The notes under the pieces are model-generated. The model was given only the letters and a program-made list of their open reading frames with translations. It made no database searches and was not told the origin of the DNA. This document shows positions 1 to 7,029 of a stretch of 8,090 nucleotides of DNA, one piece after another. Where the stretch lies: contig JACPVB010000001.1 of NCBI GenBank assembly GCA_016191985.1, forward strand, positions 1 to 8,090, given 5' to 3'. Source of the stretch: Chloroflexota bacterium. GTDB taxonomy: Bacteria; Chloroflexota; Anaerolineae; Anaerolineales; Villigracilaceae. The position numbers and the translations under genes are program-made. Position 1 is the stretch's first letter. Each line of letters begins with the position of its first letter.

Positions 1-112
1 CGCGGCGGGCGGCAAACTGCATTACGATAACACGCTCGAAACCCGTCTGAGCCGCTTGCAAGGCTCCCTGCGTTCCTCCGTTTACAAGTTGCTGATGGGA
101 GAAAAGGTATGA
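1..112 (+). CDS. atpE: V-type ATP synthase subunit E, C-terminal end (partial)
   Basis: The last 36 codons of a gene entering from the left edge, read in the frame beginning at base 2 and ending with TGA at 110-112. The visible peptide contains HYDNTLETRLSRLQ followed by a short helix ending LLMGEKV. This resembles the C-terminus of bacterial/archaeal V-type ATPase subunit E, where a DNTLE.RLER segment is followed by a final helix ending in L.FG/LMGE. Subunit E forms part of the peripheral stalk that holds the A3B3 head against rotation. The stop codon overlaps the atpA start in an ATGA (109-112), indicating translational coupling. Identification rests on a short tail plus its position before atpA, so it is good but not certain. 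The symbol is the V-type usage (also called ntpE), not the F-type c subunit. Confidence 0.75.
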   Translation, partial: AAGGKLHYDNTLETRLSRLQGSLRSSVYKLLMGEKV

Positions 113-1878
113 GCGATCAAGTTGGAACGATAACGTGGATTAGCGGCCCGGTCGTGCGCGCCCGCGGATCACGTCACGTGGGTATGCTTGAGCTCGTCGA
201 AGTGGGCGCAGACCATCTCGTGGGCGAGGTGATCGGGCTCAAGGGCGACCAGATGACAATCCAGGTCTACGAAGAAACCGCAGGCATGCAAACCGGCGCG
301 CCGATCTATGGCACGGGTCTGCCGCTCTCTGTGGAGTTGGGGCCTGGCTTGATTCAAAGTATTTATGATGGCGTGCAGCGCCCGCTCCCGTTGATCGAAC
401 AGGCGATGGGCTCTTTCATTAATCGCGGCGCGCATTTCGATTCGATCAGCCGCGAAAAGAAATGGAAATTCACACCCAAAGTCAAAGTGGGCGATGCAGT
501 CAAAGGCGGTGCAGTCCTCGGTGTTGTGATGGAAACAGAAACTTTCGAGCATCGCGTTATGCTTAACCCCGACGACCACGGTACGATCACCTGGGTTGCG
601 CCTGTTGGCGAATATACAGTTGCTGACCCTATTGCCAAACTGAAGATGGGCAAGGAAGAAAAGACTGTTACGATGCTTCAGCGCTGGCCTGTTCGCCGAG
701 CACGGCCATTTACCAACCGGCGCCCCGCGAACATTCCGTTGATCACCGGTCAGAGAATTCTCGACACATTTTTCCCAGTCGCAAAGGGCGGCGCGGCGGG
801 TATCCCCGGGCCGTTCGGTTCGGGCAAAACTGTTACCCAGCACAGCATTGCCAAGTGGGCGGATGCTGAGATCATAGTCTATATTGGATGCGGCGAACGT
901 GGCAACGAAATGACTGAAGTGTTGCAGGAATTCCCGCATCTTGTCGACCCGAGAACGGGTCGGCCATTAATGGAACGCACGGTGCTGATAGCGAATACAT
1001 CCAACATGCCCGTTGCCGCACGCGAAGCCAGCATCTACACGGGGATTACCATCGCCGAGTATTACCGTGACATGGGCTATCACGTCGCGTTGATGGCGGA
1101 TTCAACATCCCGTTGGGCGGAAGCATTACGTGAAGTCTCCGGTCGTCTTGAAGAAATGCCGGCCGAGGAAGGCTATCCTGCTTATCTTGCAGGCCGCCTT
1201 GCTGAATTTTACGAACGCGCCGGCTACGTGAATAACTTGAATGACACACAGGGTTCGGTTTCCATTGTGGGCGCGGTCTCTCCTCCCGGCGGTGACTTTT
1301 CCGAACCTGTGACCCAACACACGAAACGCTTCATCCGCTGCTTCTGGGCGTTGGATAAATCGCTTGCATCCGCCCGTCACTTTCCGGCCATTAACTGGCT
1401 GGATAGTTACAGCGAATATCTCGAAGATGTGGGTGCGTGGTGGCGCGAAAAGACCGGCAAAGACTGGCTCACCATGCGCAATCGCGCGATGGAATTGTTG
1501 AGTGAAGAGAGTCGGCTCTCTCAGATCGTAAAGTTGGTGGGTCCGGATGCGCTTCCATATACCGAGCGCATGGTGCTGGAAACCACACGCCTCATCCGCG
1601 AAGGTCTTTTGCAGCAGAATGCGACCGAGACAGTCGATGCGTTTTCCTCGGTGGAAAAGCAGATCCGTATGCTTGAACTCGTGTTGTACTTCCACGAACG
1701 CGGGATGGCAATTGTCAAGCGCGGCGCGCCGATCAACCTGATCCACGACTTGCCGGTGGTGGATACCATCATTCGTGCCAAATCAACTGTCACAAACGAA
1801 GAACTGCATAAATTCGACGACATTCAAAAACAAATTGACCAGCAAATGGGTCAGTTGGATGCGGAGTACAGATCATGA
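109..1878 (+). CDS. atpA: V-type ATP synthase catalytic subunit A
   Basis: Encodes 589 residues, normal length for the catalytic A subunit of A/V-type ATPases, which hydrolyses or makes ATP in the A3B3 head on the cytoplasmic face of the membrane. Visible features are an N-terminal beta-barrel (about 5-75), the A-specific non-homologous insert (about 115-195), the Walker A loop GPFGSGKT at 234-241 with Lys240, GERGNEMTEVL at 262-272 with the catalytic Glu263, the Walker B region VALMADSTSRWAEALRE with Asp331, EEGYPAYL at 353-360, and a helical C-terminal domain. All key catalytic residues are present, so it should be active. The ATG at 109 is preceded by GGGAGA at 97-102 with good spacing and overlaps the upstream stop by 4 bp. 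Its own stop overlaps the atpB start by 4 bp. Many in the literature call this ntpA. Confidence 0.97.
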   Translation: MSDQVGTITWISGPVVRARGSRHVGMLELVEVGADHLVGEVIGLKGDQMTIQVYEETAGMQTGAPIYGTGLPLSVELGPGLIQSIYDGVQRPLPLIEQAMGSFINRGAHFDSISREKKWKFTPKVKVGDAVKGGAVLGVVMETETFEHRVMLNPDDHGTITWVAPVGEYTVADPIAKLKMGKEEKTVTMLQRWPVRRARPFTNRRPANIPLITGQRILDTFFPVAKGGAAGIPGPFGSGKTVTQHSIAKWADAEIIVYIGCGERGNEMTEVLQEFPHLVDPRTGRPLMERTVLIANTSNMPVAAREASIYTGITIAEYYRDMGYHVALMADSTSRWAEALREVSGRLEEMPAEEGYPAYLAGRLAEFYERAGYVNNLNDTQGSVSIVGAVSPPGGDFSEPVTQHTKRFIRCFWALDKSLASARHFPAINWLDSYSEYLEDVGAWWREKTGKDWLTMRNRAMELLSEESRLSQIVKLVGPDALPYTERMVLETTRLIREGLLQQNATETVDAFSSVEKQIRMLELVLYFHERGMAIVKRGAPINLIHDLPVVDTIIRAKSTVTNEELHKFDDIQKQIDQQMGQLDAEYRS

Positions 1879-3302
1879 GCGAAGTAACAGTACAAGGCGG
1901 TCAGGAAGTTGTCGGCGTTGCGCGCATCGAAGGCCCGATCCTGGTTGTCGAAGGCGGAACAAATGTCAGTTATGACGAGGTCGTTGAAATTCAGGATTCT
2001 CGCGGTCAACTTCGCCGTGGACGCGTGTTGGAAGTAGGCGAGGGCTACGCAGTGATTCAGGCGTTTGCCGGGTCCACAGGCCTCTCGATTGACGGGACCC
2101 GCGTGCGCTTTTTGGGAACCACTCTTCATATTCCTGTGGCGGAGGAAATGCTCGGACGCATTTTCGACGGCTTGGGAAACCCCATCGACGGCGGCCCTGA
2201 GCCGCTCACCGATCATTATGCCGATATCAATGGACAGCCGATCAACCCTACGGCGCGTATCTATCCGCGCGACTATATTCAAACCGGTATCTCCACTATT
2301 GACGGTGTAAATACGCTTTTACGCGGACAAAAACTTCCGTTATTCTCTGGTGCCGGTATGCCGCACGACCAGCTCGCCGCGCAGATCGTGCGCCAGGCGA
2401 CCCTTGGCAAAGTAGCAGGTGCGCCACAAACCGAAGGCGAAGAATTTGCTATTGTGTTTGCCGCGATGGGCGTAAAGAACGATGTGGCAGAATATTTCCG
2501 CCGTTCATTCACCGAAAGCGGAGCATTGACTCGTGTGGCGATGTTCCTCAACCTTGCGGACGATCCCCCGGTTGAGCGTATCGTCACTCCGCGCGCAGCG
2601 TTGACCCTTGCTGAATATCTTGCATACGAACGCGAAATGCACGTTTTGGTTGTCCTCACAGACATGACCAATTACGGTGAAGCCTTGCGTCAGATTTCAA
2701 ACGTGCGCGGTGAAGTGCCAAGCCGTAAAGGTTACCCCGGTTATTTGTACAGCGACCTTGCGTCTATGTACGAACGCACGGGGCGTATCCGCACAAGTAA
2801 AGGCTCGATCACTCAAATCCCAATTCTCACAATGCCCAATGATGATATCACTCATCCAATGCCTGATCTGACAGGCTATATCACCGAAGGCCAGATCGTG
2901 TTGGGGCGTGAATTAAACTTCGCGGGTATTTATCCTCCTGTGGCGGTGCTGCCGAGCCTGTCTCGTCTGATGAAGGACGGTATCGGTAAGAATCGCACAC
3001 GCGACGATCATCCGCGTTGGGGAGCGCAGTTATATGCGGCTTATGCCAGAACCCAGGATGTGCGCGCGCTGGCTTCCGTGATCGGTGAGGAAGAGCTCAG
3101 CGACGTGGATCAGAAATATCTTAAGTTCGGACGCGCGTTTGAACGTGAATTCGTCAACCAAAGCTTCACTGAAAATCGTACCATCGAACGAACCCTCGAA
3201 ATTGGCTGGAAGCTCCTCTCCATATTGCCGAGGAAGGAACTCACCCGCGTGACGCTCGACGAGATCGCAATATATTACAAAGGCGACGATGCCGCAAATT
3301 AG
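1875..3302 (+). CDS. atpB: V-type ATP synthase regulatory (non-catalytic) subunit B
   Basis: Encodes 475 residues, typical for subunit B, which alternates with A in the hexameric head and provides non-catalytic nucleotide-site contacts. The Walker A lysine loop is replaced by SGAGMPHDQLA (158-168), the hallmark separating B from A. Other family motifs are IFDGLGNPIDGGP (about 96-108), LTDMTNYGEALRQIS (261-275), KGYPGYLYSDLASMYERTGR (about 285-304), and PSLSRLM (360-366), whose Arg364 is the arginine reaching into the neighbouring A active site. The ATG overlaps the atpA stop (ATGA, 1875-1878), with GGAG at 1863-1866 as the ribosome binding site. The 3' end overlaps atpD by 14 bp. Nothing is missing or unusual. 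Confidence 0.97.
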   Translation: MSEVTVQGGQEVVGVARIEGPILVVEGGTNVSYDEVVEIQDSRGQLRRGRVLEVGEGYAVIQAFAGSTGLSIDGTRVRFLGTTLHIPVAEEMLGRIFDGLGNPIDGGPEPLTDHYADINGQPINPTARIYPRDYIQTGISTIDGVNTLLRGQKLPLFSGAGMPHDQLAAQIVRQATLGKVAGAPQTEGEEFAIVFAAMGVKNDVAEYFRRSFTESGALTRVAMFLNLADDPPVERIVTPRAALTLAEYLAYEREMHVLVVLTDMTNYGEALRQISNVRGEVPSRKGYPGYLYSDLASMYERTGRIRTSKGSITQIPILTMPNDDITHPMPDLTGYITEGQIVLGRELNFAGIYPPVAVLPSLSRLMKDGIGKNRTRDDHPRWGAQLYAAYARTQDVRALASVIGEEELSDVDQKYLKFGRAFEREFVNQSFTENRTIERTLEIGWKLLSILPRKELTRVTLDEIAIYYKGDDAAN

Positions 3303-3969
3303 TATTGCTCCCACTCGCACGAACCTGATTCGCCTCAAAAAGGATTTGCGCTTTGCGAAAGAGGGATATGAAATTCTCGACCGTAAACGCGAAGCTCTGA
3401 CGGGCGAACTGGTTCGTGTGGCAAAAGAAGCCGACTCCCTGCAAAAGGAAGTTTGGGCATTGTTGACAACCGCCTACGATGCGATGGAAAAAGCGCGCCT
3501 GGTGATGGGCTCTGACCATGTGGAGTGGGCCTCGCTCGCGGTGGATAAGACCGTGGATGTGCATCTGCGTCTGCGCGGCGTGATGGGTGTGGCGCTTCCA
3601 CAGATCGAAGCGCGCGGCGAACCGCCAAGGCTTCCCTACAGCCCCGGCGATACCTCTGCCGCGCTCGATGAAGCCAGCGATGCGTTCCGCGAAGTGTTAT
3701 TGCGCATCCCGCAGCTTTCGATGCTCACTGCCGCAGTGTGGCGTCTGGCCAATGAATTGCGCAAGACGCAGCGCCGTGTAAACGCGCTTCAACACATCTT
3801 CATTCCCCAGTATAAGCATCAGATCGAGTTCATCGTCAGTTCGTTGGAAGAACGAGAGCGCGAAGAAACCTTCCGCTTGAAGTGGCTAAAGACGAGGATG
3901 TCCAAGACGAAGGACGCAGACCAAGAAATGAAAATCGAAATTGTAGAGATACAGGAGGCAGCAATATGA
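3289..3969 (+). CDS. atpD: V-type ATP synthase subunit D (central rotor stalk)
   Basis: Encodes 226 residues, within the usual range for subunit D, the long antiparallel coiled coil that forms the rotor axle inside the A3B3 head. The N-terminal helix has the family signature TRTNLIRLKKDLRFAKEGYEILDRKREAL (9-37). The C-terminal helix has ELRKTQRRVNALQHIFIPQYKHQIEFI and then EEREREETFRLKWLK. The middle is more variable, as in homologues. The last ~25 residues after WLKTRM are charged and low in family similarity, and their codons also carry the ribosome binding site of the next gene. The start overlaps the end of atpB by 14 bp in another frame, with AAAGG at 3279-3283 as a modest ribosome binding site. 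The stop overlaps the following start (ATGA, 3966-3969). Confidence 0.95.
   Translation: MPQISIAPTRTNLIRLKKDLRFAKEGYEILDRKREALTGELVRVAKEADSLQKEVWALLTTAYDAMEKARLVMGSDHVEWASLAVDKTVDVHLRLRGVMGVALPQIEARGEPPRLPYSPGDTSAALDEASDAFREVLLRIPQLSMLTAAVWRLANELRKTQRRVNALQHIFIPQYKHQIEFIVSSLEEREREETFRLKWLKTRMSKTKDADQEMKIEIVEIQEAAI
3953..3958 (+). promoter_or_regulatory. Ribosome binding site that fixes the oxidoreductase start
   Basis: A perfect AGGAGG lies 7 nt before the ATG at 3966 and inside the last codons of atpD. It decides between this start and a longer in-frame extension back to 3882, which would lie wholly within atpD and lacks family similarity. Confidence 0.85.
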
Positions 3970-4616
3970 ACATTGCAGTAATGGGTACGGGACAGGTAGG
4001 ACAAACGATCGGTTCGAAGCTCGTCCAGTTGGGTCATGATGTGATGATGGGTTCACGCGACGAAGCAAACCCGAAGGCGGTTGCCTGGGCAAAGGAGGAG
4101 GGACACAATGCCGTGTTTGGCACCTATGCCAACGCAGCCGCATTTGGCGAGATCATATTCAATTGTGTTTTAGGTTCCGCTACTCTCGATGCTTTGTATC
4201 TGGCTGGCGCTGGGAACTTAAAAGGAAAGATACTCATCGACACATCCAACCCGCTTGATTATTCGGATGAAAAACATTGGAAGCTGACGATCTGTAATAC
4301 AGATTCCCTGGGTGAGCAGATCCAGCGCGCATTTCCCGAAACGATGGTTGTAAAAACCCTCAATACCGTCTACTGCACGGTCATGGTTGACCCCGACAAA
4401 CTTGTGGAAAGGACCGATATTTTTGTCAGCGGCAACAGTGCGAATGCCAAAGCCCAGGTGTCGAAGATTTTACGTGATTGGTTCCATTGGAAACACATCA
4501 TCGACCTGGGCGATATCACCACCTCACGCGCCGTTGAAATGTACGCACTGTTGTGGAGAAGCCTGCGGCTGGCAACTGCGTCTCACCGCTTTAACATAAA
4601 AGTTGTAGCCACATAA
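3966..4616 (+). CDS. NAD(P)-binding oxidoreductase, F420-reductase-like (COG2085 type)
   Basis: Encodes 216 residues with an N-terminal Rossmann fold. MNIAVMGTGQVGQTIGSKLVQLGHDVMMGSR carries the GxGxxG nucleotide loop (7-12), and Gly29-Ser30-Arg31 ends strand 2, where an Arg usually favours NADPH. Family motifs follow: DTSNPL at 92-97, VVKTLNTV at 128-135, and DLGDITTSRAVEMYALLWRSL at 180-200. These match the NADPH-dependent F420 reductase-like/dinucleotide-binding family (F420_oxidored domain), whose bacterial members mostly have no known substrate. There is no signal peptide, so it is probably cytoplasmic. It is coupled to atpD by a 4-bp ATGA overlap and followed by a terminator, making it the last gene of the ATPase operon. 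Real use of F420 cannot be inferred; many homologues occur in organisms without it. Fold assignment is secure, substrate unknown. Confidence 0.9.
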   Translation: MNIAVMGTGQVGQTIGSKLVQLGHDVMMGSRDEANPKAVAWAKEEGHNAVFGTYANAAAFGEIIFNCVLGSATLDALYLAGAGNLKGKILIDTSNPLDYSDEKHWKLTICNTDSLGEQIQRAFPETMVVKTLNTVYCTVMVDPDKLVERTDIFVSGNSANAKAQVSKILRDWFHWKHIIDLGDITTSRAVEMYALLWRSLRLATASHRFNIKVVAT

Positions 4617-4629
4617 AATCAAACTGATT

Positions 4630-4658
4630 TGGACATCGGAGGATTTTGACGATACAAT
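4630..4658 (+). promoter_or_regulatory. Predicted sigma-70-type promoter for murE, nested in the terminator
   Basis: TGGACA at 4630-4635 (5 of 6 with TTGACA) and TACAAT at 4653-4658 (5 of 6 with TATAAT) are separated by exactly 17 nt. The -10 box falls in the loop region of the terminator hairpin. The expected transcription start is near 4665, giving a leader of about 22 nt. Since the terminator blocks read-through, murE needs a promoter here, and this is the only good match I see. No extended -10 TGn is present. Predicted by eye only. Confidence 0.55.
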
Positions 4659-4677
4659 CATCAAAATCCTCTTTTTT
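4638..4677 (+). terminator. Intrinsic terminator of the V-ATPase/oxidoreductase operon
   Basis: An 11-bp perfect stem, GAGGATTTTGA (4639-4649) with TCAAAATCCTC (4661-4671), is followed directly by six T (4672-4677). After a C/A mismatch the stem continues with GAT/ATC around an ACA triloop, and G4638 can add a G-U pair at the base. It begins 22 bp after the oxidoreductase stop and ends 10 nt before the murE ATG. It should end transcription of the upstream operon. Confidence 0.9.
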
Positions 4678-4687
4678 GTTAAGTCAT

Positions 4688-6322
4688 ATGTCAAATAACA
4701 ATAAAACGACCTCACTCCAGAATATTTTTAAAGAAATCCCCTCTTCTTTTTCATCTAAAATCCCTGATATCCAAATTTCAGGCATTGCCATCGATAGCCG
4801 CGCTGTGAAACCTGGCTGTCTTTTTGTCGCCATGCAAGGCGGCACGTTGGATGGACATGATTTCATCCAAAAAGCGATTGAGAATGGAGCCGCCGCTGTT
4901 GTGGGGGATAGGGAAATGGATGGCCTCGCCGTCCCATACATTCGGCTCGAAAACCCGCGTCAGGTCCTGACCTGGCTGGCTGCTGCGTTTTACGATTGGC
5001 CTGCCCGCAAGCTGACAGTGATCGGCGTGACCGGAACAGACGGCAAGACCACAACCAGCAACCTGATTTACAAGATACTCATCGCGGCAGGTATCAAGGC
5101 GGGCATGATCTCGACCGTCAATGCAGTCATTGGTGAGGAAGTGCTGGATACGGGCTTCCACGTCACCACACCGGATGCGCACGATGTGCAAAATTATCTT
5201 GCAAAAATGGTGGACGCAGGCCTGACGCATGTCGTGCTTGAGACCACGTCGCATGGTTGGGCGCAGTATCGTGTGGACGCCTGTGAATTTGATGTTGGTG
5301 TGGTCACCAACATCACGCACGAGCACATGGATCAGCACGGAAGTTATGAAAACTACCGCGCCGCCAAAGCCAGGTTGTTTTCGAGCCTTGAGCGCACAAA
5401 GGAAAAGCCGCAAGGCAATCCGCGTTTGGGGGTTATCAACCGTGATGATGTTAAATCTTTTGATTTTCTGAATGACTTTATCAAAGTTAATAAACTTAAT
5501 TATGGCCTGGGTGATGACGCGGATGTCCGCGCTGAAGATATTGAATATAGCTCAATGGGCATTAAATTCACAGCAGTTTCAAACGATTTTCGTATAGGCG
5601 TCTCAAGTAATTTAGTAGGCTCTTACAACGTTTCAAATTGCCTTGCCGCATTGACAGCGACAGTTTACGGCCTCGGCATCGATCCACTGGTTGCAGCGCA
5701 GGGTATTGCCACGTTGGATGGCATCCCCGGGCGCATGGAAAATATTGCCATGGGTCAAAACTTCATTGCGATTGTGGATTTTGCGCATACCCCCAATGCC
5801 TTGAAAGTGACGCTGGAAGCGGGCCGTGCCTTCACCTCTGACCCCTCTCCGCGCGCGCGAGGGGAAGGGGTGAAGGAAAAGGGTAGAGTCATCTCCGTGT
5901 TTGGCTCCGCAGGCCTAAGGGACAAAGAGAAGCGGCGCATGATGGCAGAGACATCCGCAGAGCTGGCAGATCTGACTGTGTTAACAGCTGAAGATCCGCG
6001 CACTGAATCGCTGGAGGGAATTCTCGAGGAGATGGCAGCAGGTGCCAGGTCTAGGGGTGGACGCGAAGGCGAGACGTTCTGGCGGGTCCCGGACCGGGGC
6101 GAAGCCATCAAGTTTGCACTTCGTCTTGCAAGGGAGGGAGATGTGGTGCTTTCCTGTGGGAAGGGGCATGAACAGTCCATGTGCTTTGGCAGGACGGAAT
6201 ATCTTTGGGATGACCGCATTGCGATGAAGGCTGCGCTTGCGGAATTTTTGGGTATCGATGGACCTAAAATGCCATATCTCCCTTCGCAGGATAAAAAAGA
6301 AGCGGAGTGGCTGCGGGAGTAA
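4688..6322 (+). CDS. murE: MurE-type Mur ligase (UDP-MurNAc-tripeptide synthetase)
   Basis: Encodes 544 residues with the three-domain Mur ligase plan. It should add the third, diamino residue to UDP-MurNAc-L-Ala-D-Glu in the cytoplasm using ATP. The N-terminal domain has DSRAVKPGCLFVAMQGGTLDGHDFI (36-60). The central ATPase has GTDGKTTT (116-123), TTPDAHDVQNYL (160-171), ETTSHG (185-190), NITHEHMDQHGS and YRAAKARLF with Lys227 at the carbamylated-lysine position. The end of the domain has GSYNVSNCLAAL. The C-terminal domain has PGRME (347-351), VDFAHTPNAL (363-372), FGSAGLRDKEKR, EDPRTE (435-440) and GKGHE (491-495). It is longer than the usual ~490-500 residues, partly because of a 48-bp palindromic insert (5829-5876). 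The amino acid added cannot be decided: Arg438 of the DNPR box is kept but its Asp-Asn is Glu-Asp, and ornithine is known from some Chloroflexota. The ATG at 4688 is chosen over a TTG at 4646 because the latter lies in the terminator stem. No clear ribosome binding site precedes it. Confidence 0.9.
   Translation: MSNNNKTTSLQNIFKEIPSSFSSKIPDIQISGIAIDSRAVKPGCLFVAMQGGTLDGHDFIQKAIENGAAAVVGDREMDGLAVPYIRLENPRQVLTWLAAAFYDWPARKLTVIGVTGTDGKTTTSNLIYKILIAAGIKAGMISTVNAVIGEEVLDTGFHVTTPDAHDVQNYLAKMVDAGLTHVVLETTSHGWAQYRVDACEFDVGVVTNITHEHMDQHGSYENYRAAKARLFSSLERTKEKPQGNPRLGVINRDDVKSFDFLNDFIKVNKLNYGLGDDADVRAEDIEYSSMGIKFTAVSNDFRIGVSSNLVGSYNVSNCLAALTATVYGLGIDPLVAAQGIATLDGIPGRMENIAMGQNFIAIVDFAHTPNALKVTLEAGRAFTSDPSPRARGEGVKEKGRVISVFGSAGLRDKEKRRMMAETSAELADLTVLTAEDPRTESLEGILEEMAAGARSRGGREGETFWRVPDRGEAIKFALRLAREGDVVLSCGKGHEQSMCFGRTEYLWDDRIAMKAALAEFLGIDGPKMPYLPSQDKKEAEWLRE
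5829..5876 (+). repeat. In-frame palindromic insert within murE
   Basis: The outer arms CCTTCACC (5829-5836) and GGTGAAGG (5869-5876) are perfectly complementary over 8 bp. Inside them a C-rich stretch (5842-5850) faces a G-rich one (5861-5870) across a GCGCGCGCG centre (5851-5859), giving an imperfect hairpin. The span is 48 bp, exactly 16 codons, and encodes a Pro/Arg/Gly-rich piece, SDPSPRARGEG, at residues 384-394. It falls between the VDFAHTPNAL and VFGSAG motifs, where family members have a short linker. It looks like a REP-like or intragenic palindromic repeat inserted without breaking the frame. Copies elsewhere in the genome cannot be seen from here. Confidence 0.6.
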
Positions 6323-6384
6323 ATGTACAGTGGCATTCATGCCGCATTGCAGTACCTAGCGCGCGCTTCATGCGCCACATGACC

Positions 6385-6390
6385 GAGGAG
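6385..6390 (+). promoter_or_regulatory. Ribosome binding site of the GNAT gene
   Basis: GAGGAG is placed 5 nt before the ATG at 6396. It supports that ATG over the adjacent in-frame TTG at 6393. Confidence 0.75.
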
Positions 6391-6395
6391 AATTG

Positions 6396-6992
6396 ATGGA
6401 AATAACACCTATTGTCTTGATTGGAAAACATGTCCACCTTGAGCCGATGACCGAAGCACACATCCCTGGCCTCGCTGAAATTGGGATCGGCCAAAGTTTT
6501 TGGGATTTCATGTTATATGGCGATATAAAAACGGAAGCAGATATGCGGAACTGGGTATTGGATATTCTCAGCCGCGCCGAAAAGGGTACCGACCTGCCCT
6601 TCGTGGCGATTCAGCTTTCGTCGGGGCGAGTGGCGGGCGCGACTCGTTACTTGAATATTATGCTCAAAGACCGCGGACTTGAAATCGGCGGCACCTGGTA
6701 TGGAGTGGATTTCCAGCGTACGCCTGTTAATACGGAATGCAAATATCTGCTGCTGACCCATGCCTTCGAGACGTTGAAGTGCATCCGCGTGCAGTTGAAA
6801 ACGGATTTGCGGAATGAACGCTCGCAAAAAGCGATTGAACGCCTTGGCGCAAAGAAAGAAGGCATCCTTCGTAATCACATGATCCTGCCCGATGGCAGGT
6901 ATCGAGATTCTGTTTTTTACAGTATTCTGGATACGGAATGGGGCGATGTGAAAAAGAATCTGGAAGCGATGATGGCGAAGTACGAAGGGTAA
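6396..6992 (+). CDS. GNAT family N-acetyltransferase (RimJ/RimL-like)
   Basis: Encodes 198 residues of the Acetyltransf_3 type, which moves an acetyl group from acetyl-CoA to an amine. The N-terminus has the usual strand-helix start, LIGKHVHLEPMTEAHIPGLAEI (8-29). The core has GRVAGATRYLNI (77-88) and LEIGGTWYGVDFQRTPVNTECKYLLLTHAFE (95-125), the acetyl-CoA-binding strand-helix region. The C-terminal part has IRVQLKTDLRNERSQKAIERLGAKKEGILRNHMILPDGRYRDSVFYSIL (130-178), a typical RimJ/RimL ending. The substrate is unknown; a ribosomal-protein role is not implied. It lies 73 bp after murE on the same strand with no terminator between, so it may be co-transcribed. It converges with the following minus-strand gene. 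No membrane segment or signal is seen. Confidence 0.9.
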   Translation: MEITPIVLIGKHVHLEPMTEAHIPGLAEIGIGQSFWDFMLYGDIKTEADMRNWVLDILSRAEKGTDLPFVAIQLSSGRVAGATRYLNIMLKDRGLEIGGTWYGVDFQRTPVNTECKYLLLTHAFETLKCIRVQLKTDLRNERSQKAIERLGAKKEGILRNHMILPDGRYRDSVFYSILDTEWGDVKKNLEAMMAKYEG

Positions 6993-7029
6993 GACGGGGA
7001 CTTGGCTTGGGAGTGGAAAAAACTCGAAG

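Noticed and set aside
169..939. Long minus-strand open frame of 256 codons opposite atpA
   Set aside because: It is antisense to the highly conserved atpA coding sequence, resembles no family I know, and is explained by the codon bias of atpA. Other antisense frames over atpB, atpD and murE are rejected for the same reason.
3882..3965. Longer N-terminus for the oxidoreductase starting at 3882
   Set aside because: The extra 28 residues are the atpD sequence in another frame, show no Rossmann similarity, and the AGGAGG site points to the ATG at 3966, where the family's MNIAVMGTG start begins.
4646..4687. TTG start giving murE 14 extra residues
   Set aside because: The TTG lies in the left arm of the terminator hairpin, upstream of the predicted transcription start, and the added residues have no family similarity.
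6323..6395. Possible hairpin or operator between murE and the GNAT gene (GTGGC at 6330-6334, GCCAC at 6374-6378, two GTAC, GGCAT/ATGCC)
   Set aside because: The complementary segments are short, far apart or not nested, and there is no T run; no convincing promoter or terminator could be built from them.
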